Of a DNA stretch of 5,548 nucleotides, positions 1 to 5,548 are shown piece after piece; the stretch's first letter is position 1; every line of letters begins with the position of its first letter. Below the pieces are notes generated by a model. The model did no database searches, was not told where the DNA came from, and saw nothing but the letters and a program-made list of their open reading frames with translations. This DNA comes from Pseudomonadota bacterium (lineage in GTDB: Bacteria > Pseudomonadota > Alphaproteobacteria > Sphingomonadales > Sphingomonadaceae): contig JAEXFD010000032.1 in the NCBI GenBank assembly GCA_023400405.1, positions 1 to 5,548 on the forward strand. Direction: 5' to 3'. The position numbers were made by a program, and so were the translations under genes.

Positions 1-2
1 CT

Positions 3-872
3 TTGAAAGAGATTGAGGATCCGGCCAAGATAGGTCTTTCTAACGTTCTTTTTGATATTCTCAAACTCCGTCCATTGTTTATGGAGCATTTCCGGGTACT
101 CAAGCAAAAAGCCTACGATGAACTTAAAAGTGCCCTTCCTAATGCTGGAGAAATAGACCGTCTCATGAAAACAGCTTCTTTATTTTTAGCAACATGCAAC
201 TTAATCGAAAATTATACAGATATGAAACTTCCATTTTCCTACAAAGATTTTTTCAAAATCGCTTGTAATAAAATTAAGTTCCAAGTAGAACTCATTAGCA
301 AGACAGACAAGTTGGCCACCTTCTTCAAGGCTATGGATGTCATGGTAGACACTAAGGCCATCCGTGAAGGACGTGATTTCGCTATTGATACTCCTGACAA
401 GCTTACCATTAAACTTCCTGGAGGGGATAAAAGAGAAGTACCAATTCCTGCAGGTAATCGGGTACTCTTCCTACGTGTTAGTAATATCTACACTCAATTT
501 GCACGTTCTTCCTATAGCCAGGAAGAATCTACGCAATCCACCATTGAACAGAATCTTCGCTCTAACCCGAGTTACATCGGCTTCATTCACGCCCGTCGAT
601 TCACATGGAACGAAGTGGTCGAAGTTCCTCGAGGTGGATTTGAAGAGGATAACCCTAACGAAACCGGCATCGATATCAAAATCGATAATAATATGGTGAG
701 GAAAGTCGAGAAACAAGGCACTAATTCGAGCTGTATAGCATTGAACTACGAAACTTTCAGAGAGCTCTATGGTATAGACTTTAAGCGTTCTGTAACCAAA
801 GAATCATCTACTCCCAATCCGGACAATGATCCGATCGGAATGGCCGGCGCACCCCAAGACATTGAATTCTGA
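3..872 (+). CDS. C-terminal part of a probable phage DNA primase/helicase-type replication protein (5' end outside window)
   Basis: The frame is open from the left edge for 289 codons. The TTG at base 3 is probably internal, so the gene should be 5'-truncated. From general resemblance, not a computed match, it looks like the C-terminal portion of the large primase/helicase-type proteins of Bacteroides phages and integrative elements, after the ATPase domain. A helical region (about residues 10-120) contains a DRLMKTASLFLATCNLIE stretch. A compact region (about 150-210) with VLFLRVSNIYTQFAR and IGFIHARRFTWNEV could be a winged-helix-like end domain. The tail (265-289) is polar and proline-rich. 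No Walker A or B motif is in the visible part, so enzymatic activity cannot be judged. A terminator begins 31 bases past the stop, so this gene ends its transcription unit. A structural or unrelated function is not excluded. Confidence 0.5.
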   Translation: MKEIEDPAKIGLSNVLFDILKLRPLFMEHFRVLKQKAYDELKSALPNAGEIDRLMKTASLFLATCNLIENYTDMKLPFSYKDFFKIACNKIKFQVELISKTDKLATFFKAMDVMVDTKAIREGRDFAIDTPDKLTIKLPGGDKREVPIPAGNRVLFLRVSNIYTQFARSSYSQEESTQSTIEQNLRSNPSYIGFIHARRFTWNEVVEVPRGGFEEDNPNETGIDIKIDNNMVRKVEKQGTNSSCIALNYETFRELYGIDFKRSVTKESSTPNPDNDPIGMAGAPQDIEF

Positions 873-902
873 TGGTGTCTGAAGTATCCCTATTCCCGCA
901 AT

Positions 903-947
903 GCATTATTCCCGGTGGCCACCCCATCGGGAATAATTGCTTTTTTT
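903..947 (+). terminator. Rho-independent terminator after the replication gene
   Basis: TTATTCCCG (906-914) pairs with CGGGAATAA (928-936). The stem extends by GCA (903-905) with TGC (938-940) across a one-base bulge at T937. Seven T follow directly (941-947). The 13-base loop is GC-rich. This ends the unit of the upstream gene and implies that the genes from 1456 onward have their own promoter. Confidence 0.9.
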
Positions 948-1118
948 ATTCTGATTTGCGGACATTTCGTGCCTTATTCCTTAATCTATATTACTCTATT
1001 AACCTACATCTAAATCCCCCGTACCCCCTGAAACAAAAAAGGGAGCAAATAGAGCGAGTTTTGAAAGGAAAACTTTTCATAAATACCGTCCAACAGTCCA
1101 ACAGTCCAACAATGAAAA

Positions 1119-1132
1119 ACATTTTAAAATGT
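1119..1132. repeat. Perfect 14-bp palindrome ACATTTTAAAATGT
   Basis: The 14 bases equal their own reverse complement. The palindrome lies eight bases after the first repeat triplet. Its symmetry and AT-rich centre fit a dimeric regulator site or part of an unwinding element. No binding protein can be named. Confidence 0.7.
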
Positions 1133-1148
1133 AACTCGCTGTTGTATA

Positions 1149-1187
1149 GTAGTATATATATTCTTTTTAATTATATATATATACTAC
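1149..1187. repeat. AT-rich inverted repeat, 13-bp arms
   Basis: GTAGTATATATAT (1149-1161) is the exact reverse complement of ATATATATACTAC (1175-1187), around a 13-base AT-rich centre. No T-run follows, so it is not a typical terminator. It lies between the left triplet (1088-1111, GTCCAACA orientation) and the right triplet (1201-1227, TGTTGGAC orientation), so the larger arrangement is itself an inverted repeat. A DNA-unwinding or cruciform element of an origin is the favoured but unproven reading. Confidence 0.75.
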
Positions 1188-1255
1188 AGAGTGGTTGTTT
1201 TGTTGGACGCTGTTGGACGTGTTGGATTGAGCATTTTCAACCGTCCAACAATCAC

Positions 1256-1294
1256 CGTCCAACAAAAACAGCAAAAAAAGCCATTTGTTGGACG
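1256..1294. repeat. 11-bp perfect inverted repeat built on the 8-mer
   Basis: CGTCCAACAAA (1256-1266) pairs exactly with TTTGTTGGACG (1284-1294) across a 17-base A-rich loop. The match runs three bases beyond the 8-mer, so this pair may be selected as a hairpin and not only as two separate sites. Confidence 0.7.
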
Positions 1295-1320
1295 TGTTGG
1301 ACGCCATCCAACAGTATTTT
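1295..1320. repeat. Short hairpin in the repeat array followed by a T-rich tail
   Basis: TGTTGGA (1295-1301) and TCCAACA (1307-1313) form a 7-bp stem with a 5-base loop, CGCCA. GTATTTTT follows. On the + strand this resembles a weak intrinsic terminator, although the T-run is broken. It lies 14 bases upstream of the -33 element of the candidate promoter, so it could limit read-through into the next operon. It may equally be two binding sites that happen to face each other. Confidence 0.4.
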
Positions 1321-1333
1321 TCTAATAGTAAAT

Positions 1334-1364
1334 TTTGCTAACTCAATAATAATCAGTAACTTTA
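1334..1364 (+). promoter_or_regulatory. Candidate Bacteroides-type promoter for the operon starting at 1456
   Basis: TTTG (1334-1337), a 19-bp gap, then TAACTTTA (1357-1364) match the Bacteroides primary sigma factor consensus (TTTG near -33, TAnnTTTG near -7), with one mismatch at the last base. Transcription would start near 1370, giving a leader of about 85 bases. The last repeat triplet (1383-1406) would then lie just downstream of the start, where a bound protein could block transcription. AT-rich DNA gives such matches by chance, so this is tentative. Confidence 0.4.
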
Positions 1365-1442
1365 TATATGAATCCCCTCCTTTGTTGGACGGTTGGACGG
1401 TTGGAAGCAAAAATAACAAAAACTATTTCAAAAATATTTCTT

Positions 1443-1449
1443 AGAGGAA
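1443..1449 (+). promoter_or_regulatory. Ribosome-binding-site-like AGAGGAA before the 1456 start
   Basis: AGAGGAA lies six bases before the ATG at 1456, a usable Shine-Dalgarno-like spacing. It supports this ATG over the in-frame ATG at 1474. The starts at 1963, 2437 and 3427 show no comparable purine motif at suitable spacing, as is common in Bacteroidota. Confidence 0.5.
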
Positions 1450-1455
1450 AAAGCT

Positions 1456-1944
1456 ATGATTACAACGAGCATTATGATTACACCTTACCTTGCTGAATAT
1501 CTGCGTGGAAAATATAATAATGGTGCAGATGAACCCATTAGAATTCCTGACAATACAGATTTGTATCACGTTATTTGGACCCTGATGGCCCGTCGTCATC
1601 AGAATCAATCTCCGGTGGACAATGGCAATCTTACTATTGTTCTCCCAGACCGACGGATAGGAAAGGACCCACAAGTCTATAATTACCTTTCTCCACGAGC
1701 TGCCAAGGTCATAGAGAATGAAGTGCGCCGTATGTTCAACCGTGACCTTCACACCGCTATGGATGAGAATGACTTGAACGGCCATGAGCTTAACAACCTC
1801 GATATTGTTCATAAATTCCTGTGTTCCTACTGCATCGACAGCATTACTGAAGATGCCTTGCTAAAAAACTTCTATCGGTGGCGAGAAAACATTCGAAAAA
1901 GAAAAAGACGTCGAGAGTACAAAAAGAAGTTAAAAAGGGGATGA
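1456..1944 (+). CDS. Small basic phage protein of unknown function, possibly nucleic-acid binding
   Basis: This 162-residue protein is of a type I associate with Bacteroides phages and mobile elements, but I know no function for it. The N-terminus (MITTSIMITPYLAEYLRGKY) is followed by a region around 55-82 with NLTIVLPDRRIGK and YNYLSPRAAK, then a charged, probably helical stretch (83-140). The end, from about residue 141, is extremely basic (NIRKRKRRREYKKKLKRG). There is no signal peptide, membrane segment or zinc motif. The basic tail suggests DNA or RNA binding, for example a regulator acting on the repeats just upstream; that link is inference from position and charge only. The start at 1456 has an SD-like AGAGGAA. 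It is first in the probable operon, and its TGA overlaps an ATG at 1941 in the ATGA arrangement typical of coupled genes. Confidence 0.75.
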   Translation: MITTSIMITPYLAEYLRGKYNNGADEPIRIPDNTDLYHVIWTLMARRHQNQSPVDNGNLTIVLPDRRIGKDPQVYNYLSPRAAKVIENEVRRMFNRDLHTAMDENDLNGHELNNLDIVHKFLCSYCIDSITEDALLKNFYRWRENIRKRKRRREYKKKLKRG

Positions 1945-1962
1945 AAAATCACCTACCGAACT

Positions 1963-2385
1963 ATGCATTTTGTCCCAAAATGGCGGACAAAATGTCCTAT
2001 GTGTGGCGAACTTATTGAATATCAAATAAATATAATCATTATGAGAGAACTATCCATCCAACTCAATGTATATCCCATCGCCAAGATGCGCCAGGATATC
2101 TATCGTTTCACTGCCGATGAATTTACTTTTTCGCCGGTACCGGAAGATTCCGAAGCCGGCAGGTGCTACAATTGTAATAAAGAGATTACAGTCGATCTTC
2201 CACCAGCTGACGTTATCCGTGATTTTTCTTCAGGCAATTTTGCCATTGTAGAATTTCGGGATACCCGGTACCGGAAGTTCAGCATCGGAGACAATAAGAT
2301 ACCGGCCATCGTTTCCATTTCTCCGAATCTTAACTCCGCAACTCTGAAAATAGAGTGTAAAATGCTCAAATCCCCGCTTCTGTAG
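1963..2385 (+). CDS. Small zinc-ribbon protein of unknown function
   Basis: This 140-residue protein has two CxxC knuckles: CPMCG at residues 11-15 and CYNCN at 68-72. They are separated by about 53 residues, enough to form one four-cysteine zinc site. Between them is a mostly polar region with MRELSIQLNVYPIAKMRQDIYRF in its first half. The C-terminal half (75-140) alternates hydrophobic and polar residues, as in a beta-rich fold. Zinc ribbons of this kind usually bind nucleic acid or protein; no specific role can be assigned. The start is uncertain. The ATG at 1963 has no ribosome-binding signal, while an ATG at 1941 overlaps the previous stop (ATGA) but is one frame off and stops at 2018. 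A one-base shift in CCCAAAATGG would join the two. It lies 51 bases before the protease gene and probably shares its transcript. Confidence 0.7.
   Translation: MHFVPKWRTKCPMCGELIEYQINIIIMRELSIQLNVYPIAKMRQDIYRFTADEFTFSPVPEDSEAGRCYNCNKEITVDLPPADVIRDFSSGNFAIVEFRDTRYRKFSIGDNKIPAIVSISPNLNSATLKIECKMLKSPLL
2134..2277. repeat. Direct repeat CCGGTACCGGAAG, two copies 131 bp apart
   Basis: The 13-mer occurs at 2134-2146 and 2265-2277, each starting with the 10-bp palindrome CCGGTACCGG. The copies fall in different codon phases of the zinc-ribbon gene (read as PVPE and RYRK), so they do not reflect a repeated peptide. They could be operator-like sites or chance. Confidence 0.6.
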
Positions 2386-2436
2386 CGTCCTTCACCCCCT
2401 TCCACAAGCTGCCTATCTTCGCTGAAAAGATATGCA

Positions 2437-3408
2437 ATGAACAGAACTTTTCTCCGACAGCTTCTTTTATCAAACACTCAACAGCTTCTCATCTCGGCAG
2501 AGGGCTTCTCTTCTGCCATGATGGATGCTTTCCCTTTGATAGTAAATGACGTCCCCACGCCATCGGCTTTCTTCTTCGATGATAATCCGCCTACATATAA
2601 AGACTTAGCGGATAAAGCCCTCGCTAAAATCCAGCAACAACTGCATGTACTTTCCGAGTTCCAGGAAGTAACCCTTACCAGTGATTTTTCTTCCAATGAA
2701 CTTCCTGAAGGTAGTATCGCTTACCATCGCATCTGGGGTTTTATCACCGCTGACAGTCGCTGGTACTTCTCTTCCAAGCAATTTGAACGGGATATCCTGG
2801 ATGCTGAAGCTAATCCGGCTATTTCTTGCCACTTCATTCATGCCAACTCACCAGGTGGTGAAGCCTGGTATCTTGATAGACTCAGCGAGACCATGCGTTC
2901 GTTGAATAAGCCCATCATAACCCTTGTAGAGCAATGCGATTGCTCTGCCTGTTATTACATCACTTGCCATTCCAATGTTATCGCCGCACTTACAGCCAAC
3001 GAAGTAATTGGCTGTATCGGTACAATGGTCGAGACCTATGACTTTAGCGGCTATTATGAGAAGCTCGGTATTAAAATCATTAGGCAAACCGCTGATAAAT
3101 CAGACCTCAAGAATAAGAAGTACAACGACATGCGTGCCGGAAAACCGGAGCAATATGTCAAAGATGTGCTAAACCCGCTCACTGAGCAGTTCCTGAACGA
3201 AGTCCGTACAAGCCGTCCGGAACTGGGTGAGCTCCCGGAAGACGATCCTGTCTTCCGGGGCGAGACCTTCGATACAACTCATGCCATCGAAAAGAAACTC
3301 ATTGATGGATCCATGACCTTTTTCGAAGCCGTTGCCAGCGCTGTAGACCTTGGCCGGAACTACACCAACTTGGAAACAATCAAAAAGAACGCTCTCAACT
3401 ATTTATAA
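2437..3408 (+). CDS. S49 family (SppA-like) serine peptidase, probable prohead maturation protease
   Basis: This 323-residue protein has the core of S49 peptidases, which use a serine-lysine dyad. NSPGG (137-141) matches the glycine-rich oxyanion segment. S170 in CSACYYI aligns with the nucleophile of the SppA motif ASGGYY. ECIGT-like IGCIGTM (191-197) follows, and K221 in ADKSD, 51 residues after S170, is the best candidate for the catalytic lysine, a spacing like that of short bacterial SppA. ERGETF-like VFRGETF (272-278) and AIEKKLIDG (283-291) match the family's C-terminal end. The first 90 residues are less conserved and may hold a phage-specific domain. There is no signal peptide or membrane helix, unlike cellular SppA, which supports a cytoplasmic role. 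Its place 18 bases before the capsid gene indicates cleavage of capsid or scaffold during head assembly. The nucleophile region is unusually rich in cysteine (C167, C169, C172, C177). Confidence 0.88.
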   Translation: MNRTFLRQLLLSNTQQLLISAEGFSSAMMDAFPLIVNDVPTPSAFFFDDNPPTYKDLADKALAKIQQQLHVLSEFQEVTLTSDFSSNELPEGSIAYHRIWGFITADSRWYFSSKQFERDILDAEANPAISCHFIHANSPGGEAWYLDRLSETMRSLNKPIITLVEQCDCSACYYITCHSNVIAALTANEVIGCIGTMVETYDFSGYYEKLGIKIIRQTADKSDLKNKKYNDMRAGKPEQYVKDVLNPLTEQFLNEVRTSRPELGELPEDDPVFRGETFDTTHAIEKKLIDGSMTFFEAVASAVDLGRNYTNLETIKKNALNYL

Positions 3409-3426
3409 CTTAATTTTTTCATTCAC

Positions 3427-5448
3427 ATGAATATTAAAGAAAGAATTCAGACCGTCCTGCAGAAATTGAAGCTGCTGGACAAAGCAAAAGCCAATCAGCT
3501 GACTGACGAAGAATGGAAACAGATTGTTGACTCTTATCAAAAAGAGTATCAATCAACTCTTCAGGATGACTTAGCCGCCGACATGGCAGCTCATGCTGCT
3601 ACAAATACCCCTATCACTCAAGAGCAGATGGATCAGGTACAAGGCATTTTGGATAGTATTGTTAATCCAGGCCAGAATGCAACTCAAAGTGGAGAAGAAA
3701 AACCGGTAGTGCAGACTACTCAAACTCCGGCAACCGGAACCGACCTTGTACAACTTGCTCAAGCCGTACAAGGCCTGATCAATACGATGCAAAATAGTGC
3801 CACTGAAGACCGCCCCATTCAGACGGTAACCGCTACCACTACCAGTTTCACAGGTCCTGCAGATCGCACGAAGTTCTTGTTTGGTATCGAAAATTCCATG
3901 TTCTCCATGTCCGATCGTTGGAACCGTATTGCCGCTAATCCGGCAGCTGCAGCTTCATTCGGTGCCTGGGACGAAGAAACAGAAGGCGCTTCTTTCCGTA
4001 AACAGGCTGTAGCTTTCTCTCGCTCGTTGCAAAAACGCTATGCCTATTTGCACGCCAATGGCATGCTCGATGCCAAGAAATTGGCTGCCGGTGAATTTGG
4101 AACTAATTACGAAGGCGTTAATACTGCCGGAGTCGGTAACCAATTTGTAGTTCTCCGCCAAGATGCCTTGATTGCTCGTGTTCTCACGAAACGTGATCTC
4201 ACTCAGTACTTCCCGGTACGCTACGGCATTCAGGATCATGATCTCGTTTTCAATGCTTTCTTCTCGGAAGTTTCCCAAGCCTACCAACAAGGTGAAATAT
4301 GGAAGGGTGACATGAAGCTCGAAAACGAGATGGGACATGTTGACGATGCTATGATCAAGCTCAAGTTCGGTCCAATGAAAGAGCTGGAGCGCATGTACAT
4401 CGGTTACTTAAACAAAGAGGGTTCTGATCCGATCAAGTGGAATATGATCGAGTTTTGTATTCTGAACTCATTGGAAACCGCCCAGGTTGAGCAAAACAAA
4501 CGCCGTATGCGTGGTATCTATGTAAAACCGGAGACAGGCGTTGCAGGTAGCTATCTGAATGCTTCTACAGGTGTTATCTACACATTACTCCGCTACATTC
4601 ATGAGTTTAAGATTCTTCCTCATGATGATGAAGCTTATCGTGGATATACCGATGCCGATATGTTGGATGCTGTTCAGGATTTTGTTGCCGACATCATTAC
4701 TTCCTGCACGGAAGATATGGACATTGACAACCATGTTCTGTACCTGAACAAAACCCATCAGCCTTGGTGGATCAAGAACGTTCGTGCCAAATATGGTAAG
4801 GATATCGACTTCACCGGACCAGACAGTTATAAGTATGTTGTTCCTGATACGAACGTACACATCATTTGGCTTCCATATCTTGGCCAGCTCCCTCTCATGT
4901 TTATGGATGTACCTGGAAACATTCAGTTCCTGGAATACGTACCGGGTGAAATGCTGTCTATCAAGGTTAAAGAAGACATGGAACTTGTAAAAGCCTGGTC
5001 TACTTGGAAAGAAGGTTGTTCAGCTTCATTTACCGGCCGGCGTTTCGACAGCCTGGATAAACTGAAGGCAAACAACTACGAATGGCAGCAAATTTTCATG
5101 AATAAACCTGCTGTTGACATGGAAGCTGATGCCACCACCGTAGATGCTTCCAAAGGTTTCTGGCAAATCACTGTAGCCAATACTGCAGCCAAAGCCATTA
5201 CCGATATCACTAATGCCAAAGCCGGTGTCGCTTATATCATCGAGTGTGGATCAACCGAAAATGCAACCACCATTGCCAAAGCCGGTAAGTTTGCCGATAT
5301 CACAGAAGCATATACACCTACTAAGGTCGGTGACTACATTATGTTAATCTTGAATAGCAAAGGAAACTTCCTGGAACTTGAACGCCAGATAGCCGGTGTC
5401 CGCAAGGTCAACGCCGCACTACAGCCTAACATTCCAGGTGTAAGATAA
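3427..5448 (+). CDS. Probable major capsid protein with scaffold-like N-terminus and extra C-terminal domain
   Basis: This 673-residue protein directly follows the protease, the usual place of the major capsid protein in tailed phages. Residues 1-80 are charged and probably helical (ERIQTVLQKLKLLDKAKANQL), and 81-142 are low-complexity Gln/Thr/Pro-rich with a second short helix (DLVQLAQAVQGLINTMQ). This is what a cleavable scaffold (delta) domain plus linker looks like. Residues about 143-565 would be the HK97-type shell domain, with FRKQAVAFSRSLQKRYAYL, a likely extended loop (225-300), the region HQPWWIKNVRAKYG and the end LVKAWSTWKEGCSASFTGRRF. Residues 566-655 alternate short strands with Ala/Thr-rich turns and look like a small added beta domain, perhaps for decoration or stability. 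Capsid assignment rests on context and overall form, not on a computed match. The start has no Shine-Dalgarno, and the terminator begins 40 bases past the stop. Confidence 0.8.
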   Translation: MNIKERIQTVLQKLKLLDKAKANQLTDEEWKQIVDSYQKEYQSTLQDDLAADMAAHAATNTPITQEQMDQVQGILDSIVNPGQNATQSGEEKPVVQTTQTPATGTDLVQLAQAVQGLINTMQNSATEDRPIQTVTATTTSFTGPADRTKFLFGIENSMFSMSDRWNRIAANPAAAASFGAWDEETEGASFRKQAVAFSRSLQKRYAYLHANGMLDAKKLAAGEFGTNYEGVNTAGVGNQFVVLRQDALIARVLTKRDLTQYFPVRYGIQDHDLVFNAFFSEVSQAYQQGEIWKGDMKLENEMGHVDDAMIKLKFGPMKELERMYIGYLNKEGSDPIKWNMIEFCILNSLETAQVEQNKRRMRGIYVKPETGVAGSYLNASTGVIYTLLRYIHEFKILPHDDEAYRGYTDADMLDAVQDFVADIITSCTEDMDIDNHVLYLNKTHQPWWIKNVRAKYGKDIDFTGPDSYKYVVPDTNVHIIWLPYLGQLPLMFMDVPGNIQFLEYVPGEMLSIKVKEDMELVKAWSTWKEGCSASFTGRRFDSLDKLKANNYEWQQIFMNKPAVDMEADATTVDASKGFWQITVANTAAKAITDITNAKAGVAYIIECGSTENATTIAKAGKFADITEAYTPTKVGDYIMLILNSKGNFLELERQIAGVRKVNAALQPNIPGVR

Positions 5449-5487
5449 CCTTTGTTAGTCTGGTAATTAATTGTTTTTAGGTGACAG

Positions 5488-5518
5488 GGGCGGGTTATTG
5501 GCCCGCCCTTTTCTTTTT
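5488..5518 (+). terminator. Strong Rho-independent terminator after the capsid gene
   Basis: GGGCGGG (5488-5494) and CCCGCCC (5502-5508) form a perfect 7-bp GC stem around TTATTGG, followed by TTTTCTTTTT (5509-5518). It should sharply end transcription of the 1456-5448 operon, so capsid mRNA could be made separately from downstream genes. Confidence 0.93.
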
Positions 5519-5538
5519 AACCCATCATTTTATTTAAT

Positions 5539-5548
5539 ATGAAAGCAA
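5539..5548 (+). CDS. Start of a further gene, cut by the window edge
   Basis: An ATG at 5539 begins a frame reading MKA before the window ends. It lies 20 bases after the terminator and is preceded by an AT-rich leader like those of the other genes. Only three codons are visible, so neither product nor reality of the gene can be judged. Confidence 0.3.

Larger units (their letters stand above)
1088..1406. repeat. Array of 14 copies of the 8-mer TGTTGGAC / GTCCAACA in both orientations
   Basis: Exact GTCCAACA starts at 1088, 1096, 1104, 1243 and 1257. Exact TGTTGGAC starts at 1201, 1211, 1286, 1295 and 1383. One-mismatch copies start at 1220 (TGTTGGAT), 1306 (ATCCAACA) and 1391 (GGTTGGAC), and a two-mismatch copy at 1399 (GGTTGGAA). 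The first cluster is three units head to tail with no spacer, and the last cluster (1383-1406) is likewise contiguous. In the middle clusters units start 9 or 10 bases apart, often with CG or CGC between them. I found no exact copy elsewhere in the window; the nearest is TGTTGGAT at 4661 inside the capsid gene, a likely coincidence. The unit length and varied spacing do not fit CRISPR repeats. Binding sites for a replication initiator or repressor are the simplest reading. Confidence 0.9.
949..1440. other. Gene-free AT-rich region with dense repeats; candidate replication origin or operator region
   Basis: No convincing gene lies in these roughly 490 bases. One frame stays open across them, but it runs through the terminator and translates the repeats into CWTCW-type peptides, so it is not believable. 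Bases 949-1080 show no clear feature apart from AGCGAGTT (1053-1060), which is complementary in inverted orientation to AACTCGCT (1133-1140). Bases 1088-1406 hold the 8-mer array, the 14-bp palindrome and the 13-bp AT inverted repeat. A replication-type gene upstream, short repeats in both orientations and an AT-rich stretch that melts easily are the usual ingredients of an iteron-type origin. That role is inferred. A regulatory array or a structured RNA would explain the same features. Confidence 0.45.

Noticed and set aside
1149..1187. Intrinsic terminator
   Set aside because: The stem is almost wholly A/T and no T-run follows, so an unwinding or cruciform element is more likely.
1088..1406. 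CRISPR array
   Set aside because: Units are only 8 bp, occur in both orientations, and have spacers of 0 to about 100 bases with no regular length; no cas gene is present.
872..1444. A 190-codon open frame on the + strand starting in the TGATG overlap with the previous stop
   Set aside because: It runs through a strong terminator, the AT inverted repeat and the 8-mer array, and its peptide is low-complexity with CWTCW units that simply translate the repeats.
1441..1812. 123-codon open frame on the - strand
   Set aside because: It lies almost entirely opposite the better supported 1456-1944 gene, lacks recognisable features and has no start signal.
3955..4338. 127-codon open frame on the - strand inside the capsid gene
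   Set aside because: It is a shadow of the capsid reading frame with no motif of its own.
4661..4668. Additional copy of the 8-mer (TGTTGGAT) in the capsid gene
   Set aside because: It is a single one-mismatch match far from the array and inside well-supported coding sequence, as expected by chance.

Overview
The window most likely comes from a temperate phage or prophage of a Bacteroides-like gut bacterium (Bacteroidota). This rests on my recollection of the protein types, a promoter-like site of the Bacteroides form (TTTG, 19 bp, TAnnTTTA), and starts that mostly lack a Shine-Dalgarno sequence. No integrase, attachment site, tRNA or CRISPR array is visible, so prophage and free phage cannot be told apart. 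All genes read left to right.

Layout. Bases 3-872 are the 3' part of a gene that probably encodes a replication primase/helicase-type protein. It is followed at once by a strong intrinsic terminator (903-947). About 490 gene-free, AT-rich bases follow (949-1440). They hold an array of 14 copies, in both orientations, of the 8-mer TGTTGGAC/GTCCAACA, with a 13-bp AT-rich inverted repeat and a 14-bp perfect palindrome inside it. Then come a small gene for a basic protein (1456-1944), a small zinc-ribbon protein gene (1963-2385), an S49 (SppA-like) peptidase gene that is the probable prohead protease (2437-3408), and a 673-residue probable major capsid protein gene (3427-5448). A second strong terminator (5488-5518) closes the unit, and the first codons of another gene (from 5539) touch the right edge.

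How it fits together. The window spans the junction between a replication module and a head-assembly module. The four genes from 1456 to 5448 are closely spaced and bounded by terminators, so they probably form one operon read from a promoter near 1334-1364. The protease is expected to process the capsid protein during head maturation; the capsid protein seems to carry its own scaffold-like N-terminal region. The repeat array lies just downstream of the replication gene and around the operon's likely promoter. It could be an iteron-type origin, an operator array, or both, and it is the most noteworthy element here. No terminase or portal gene lies between the replication gene and the protease.
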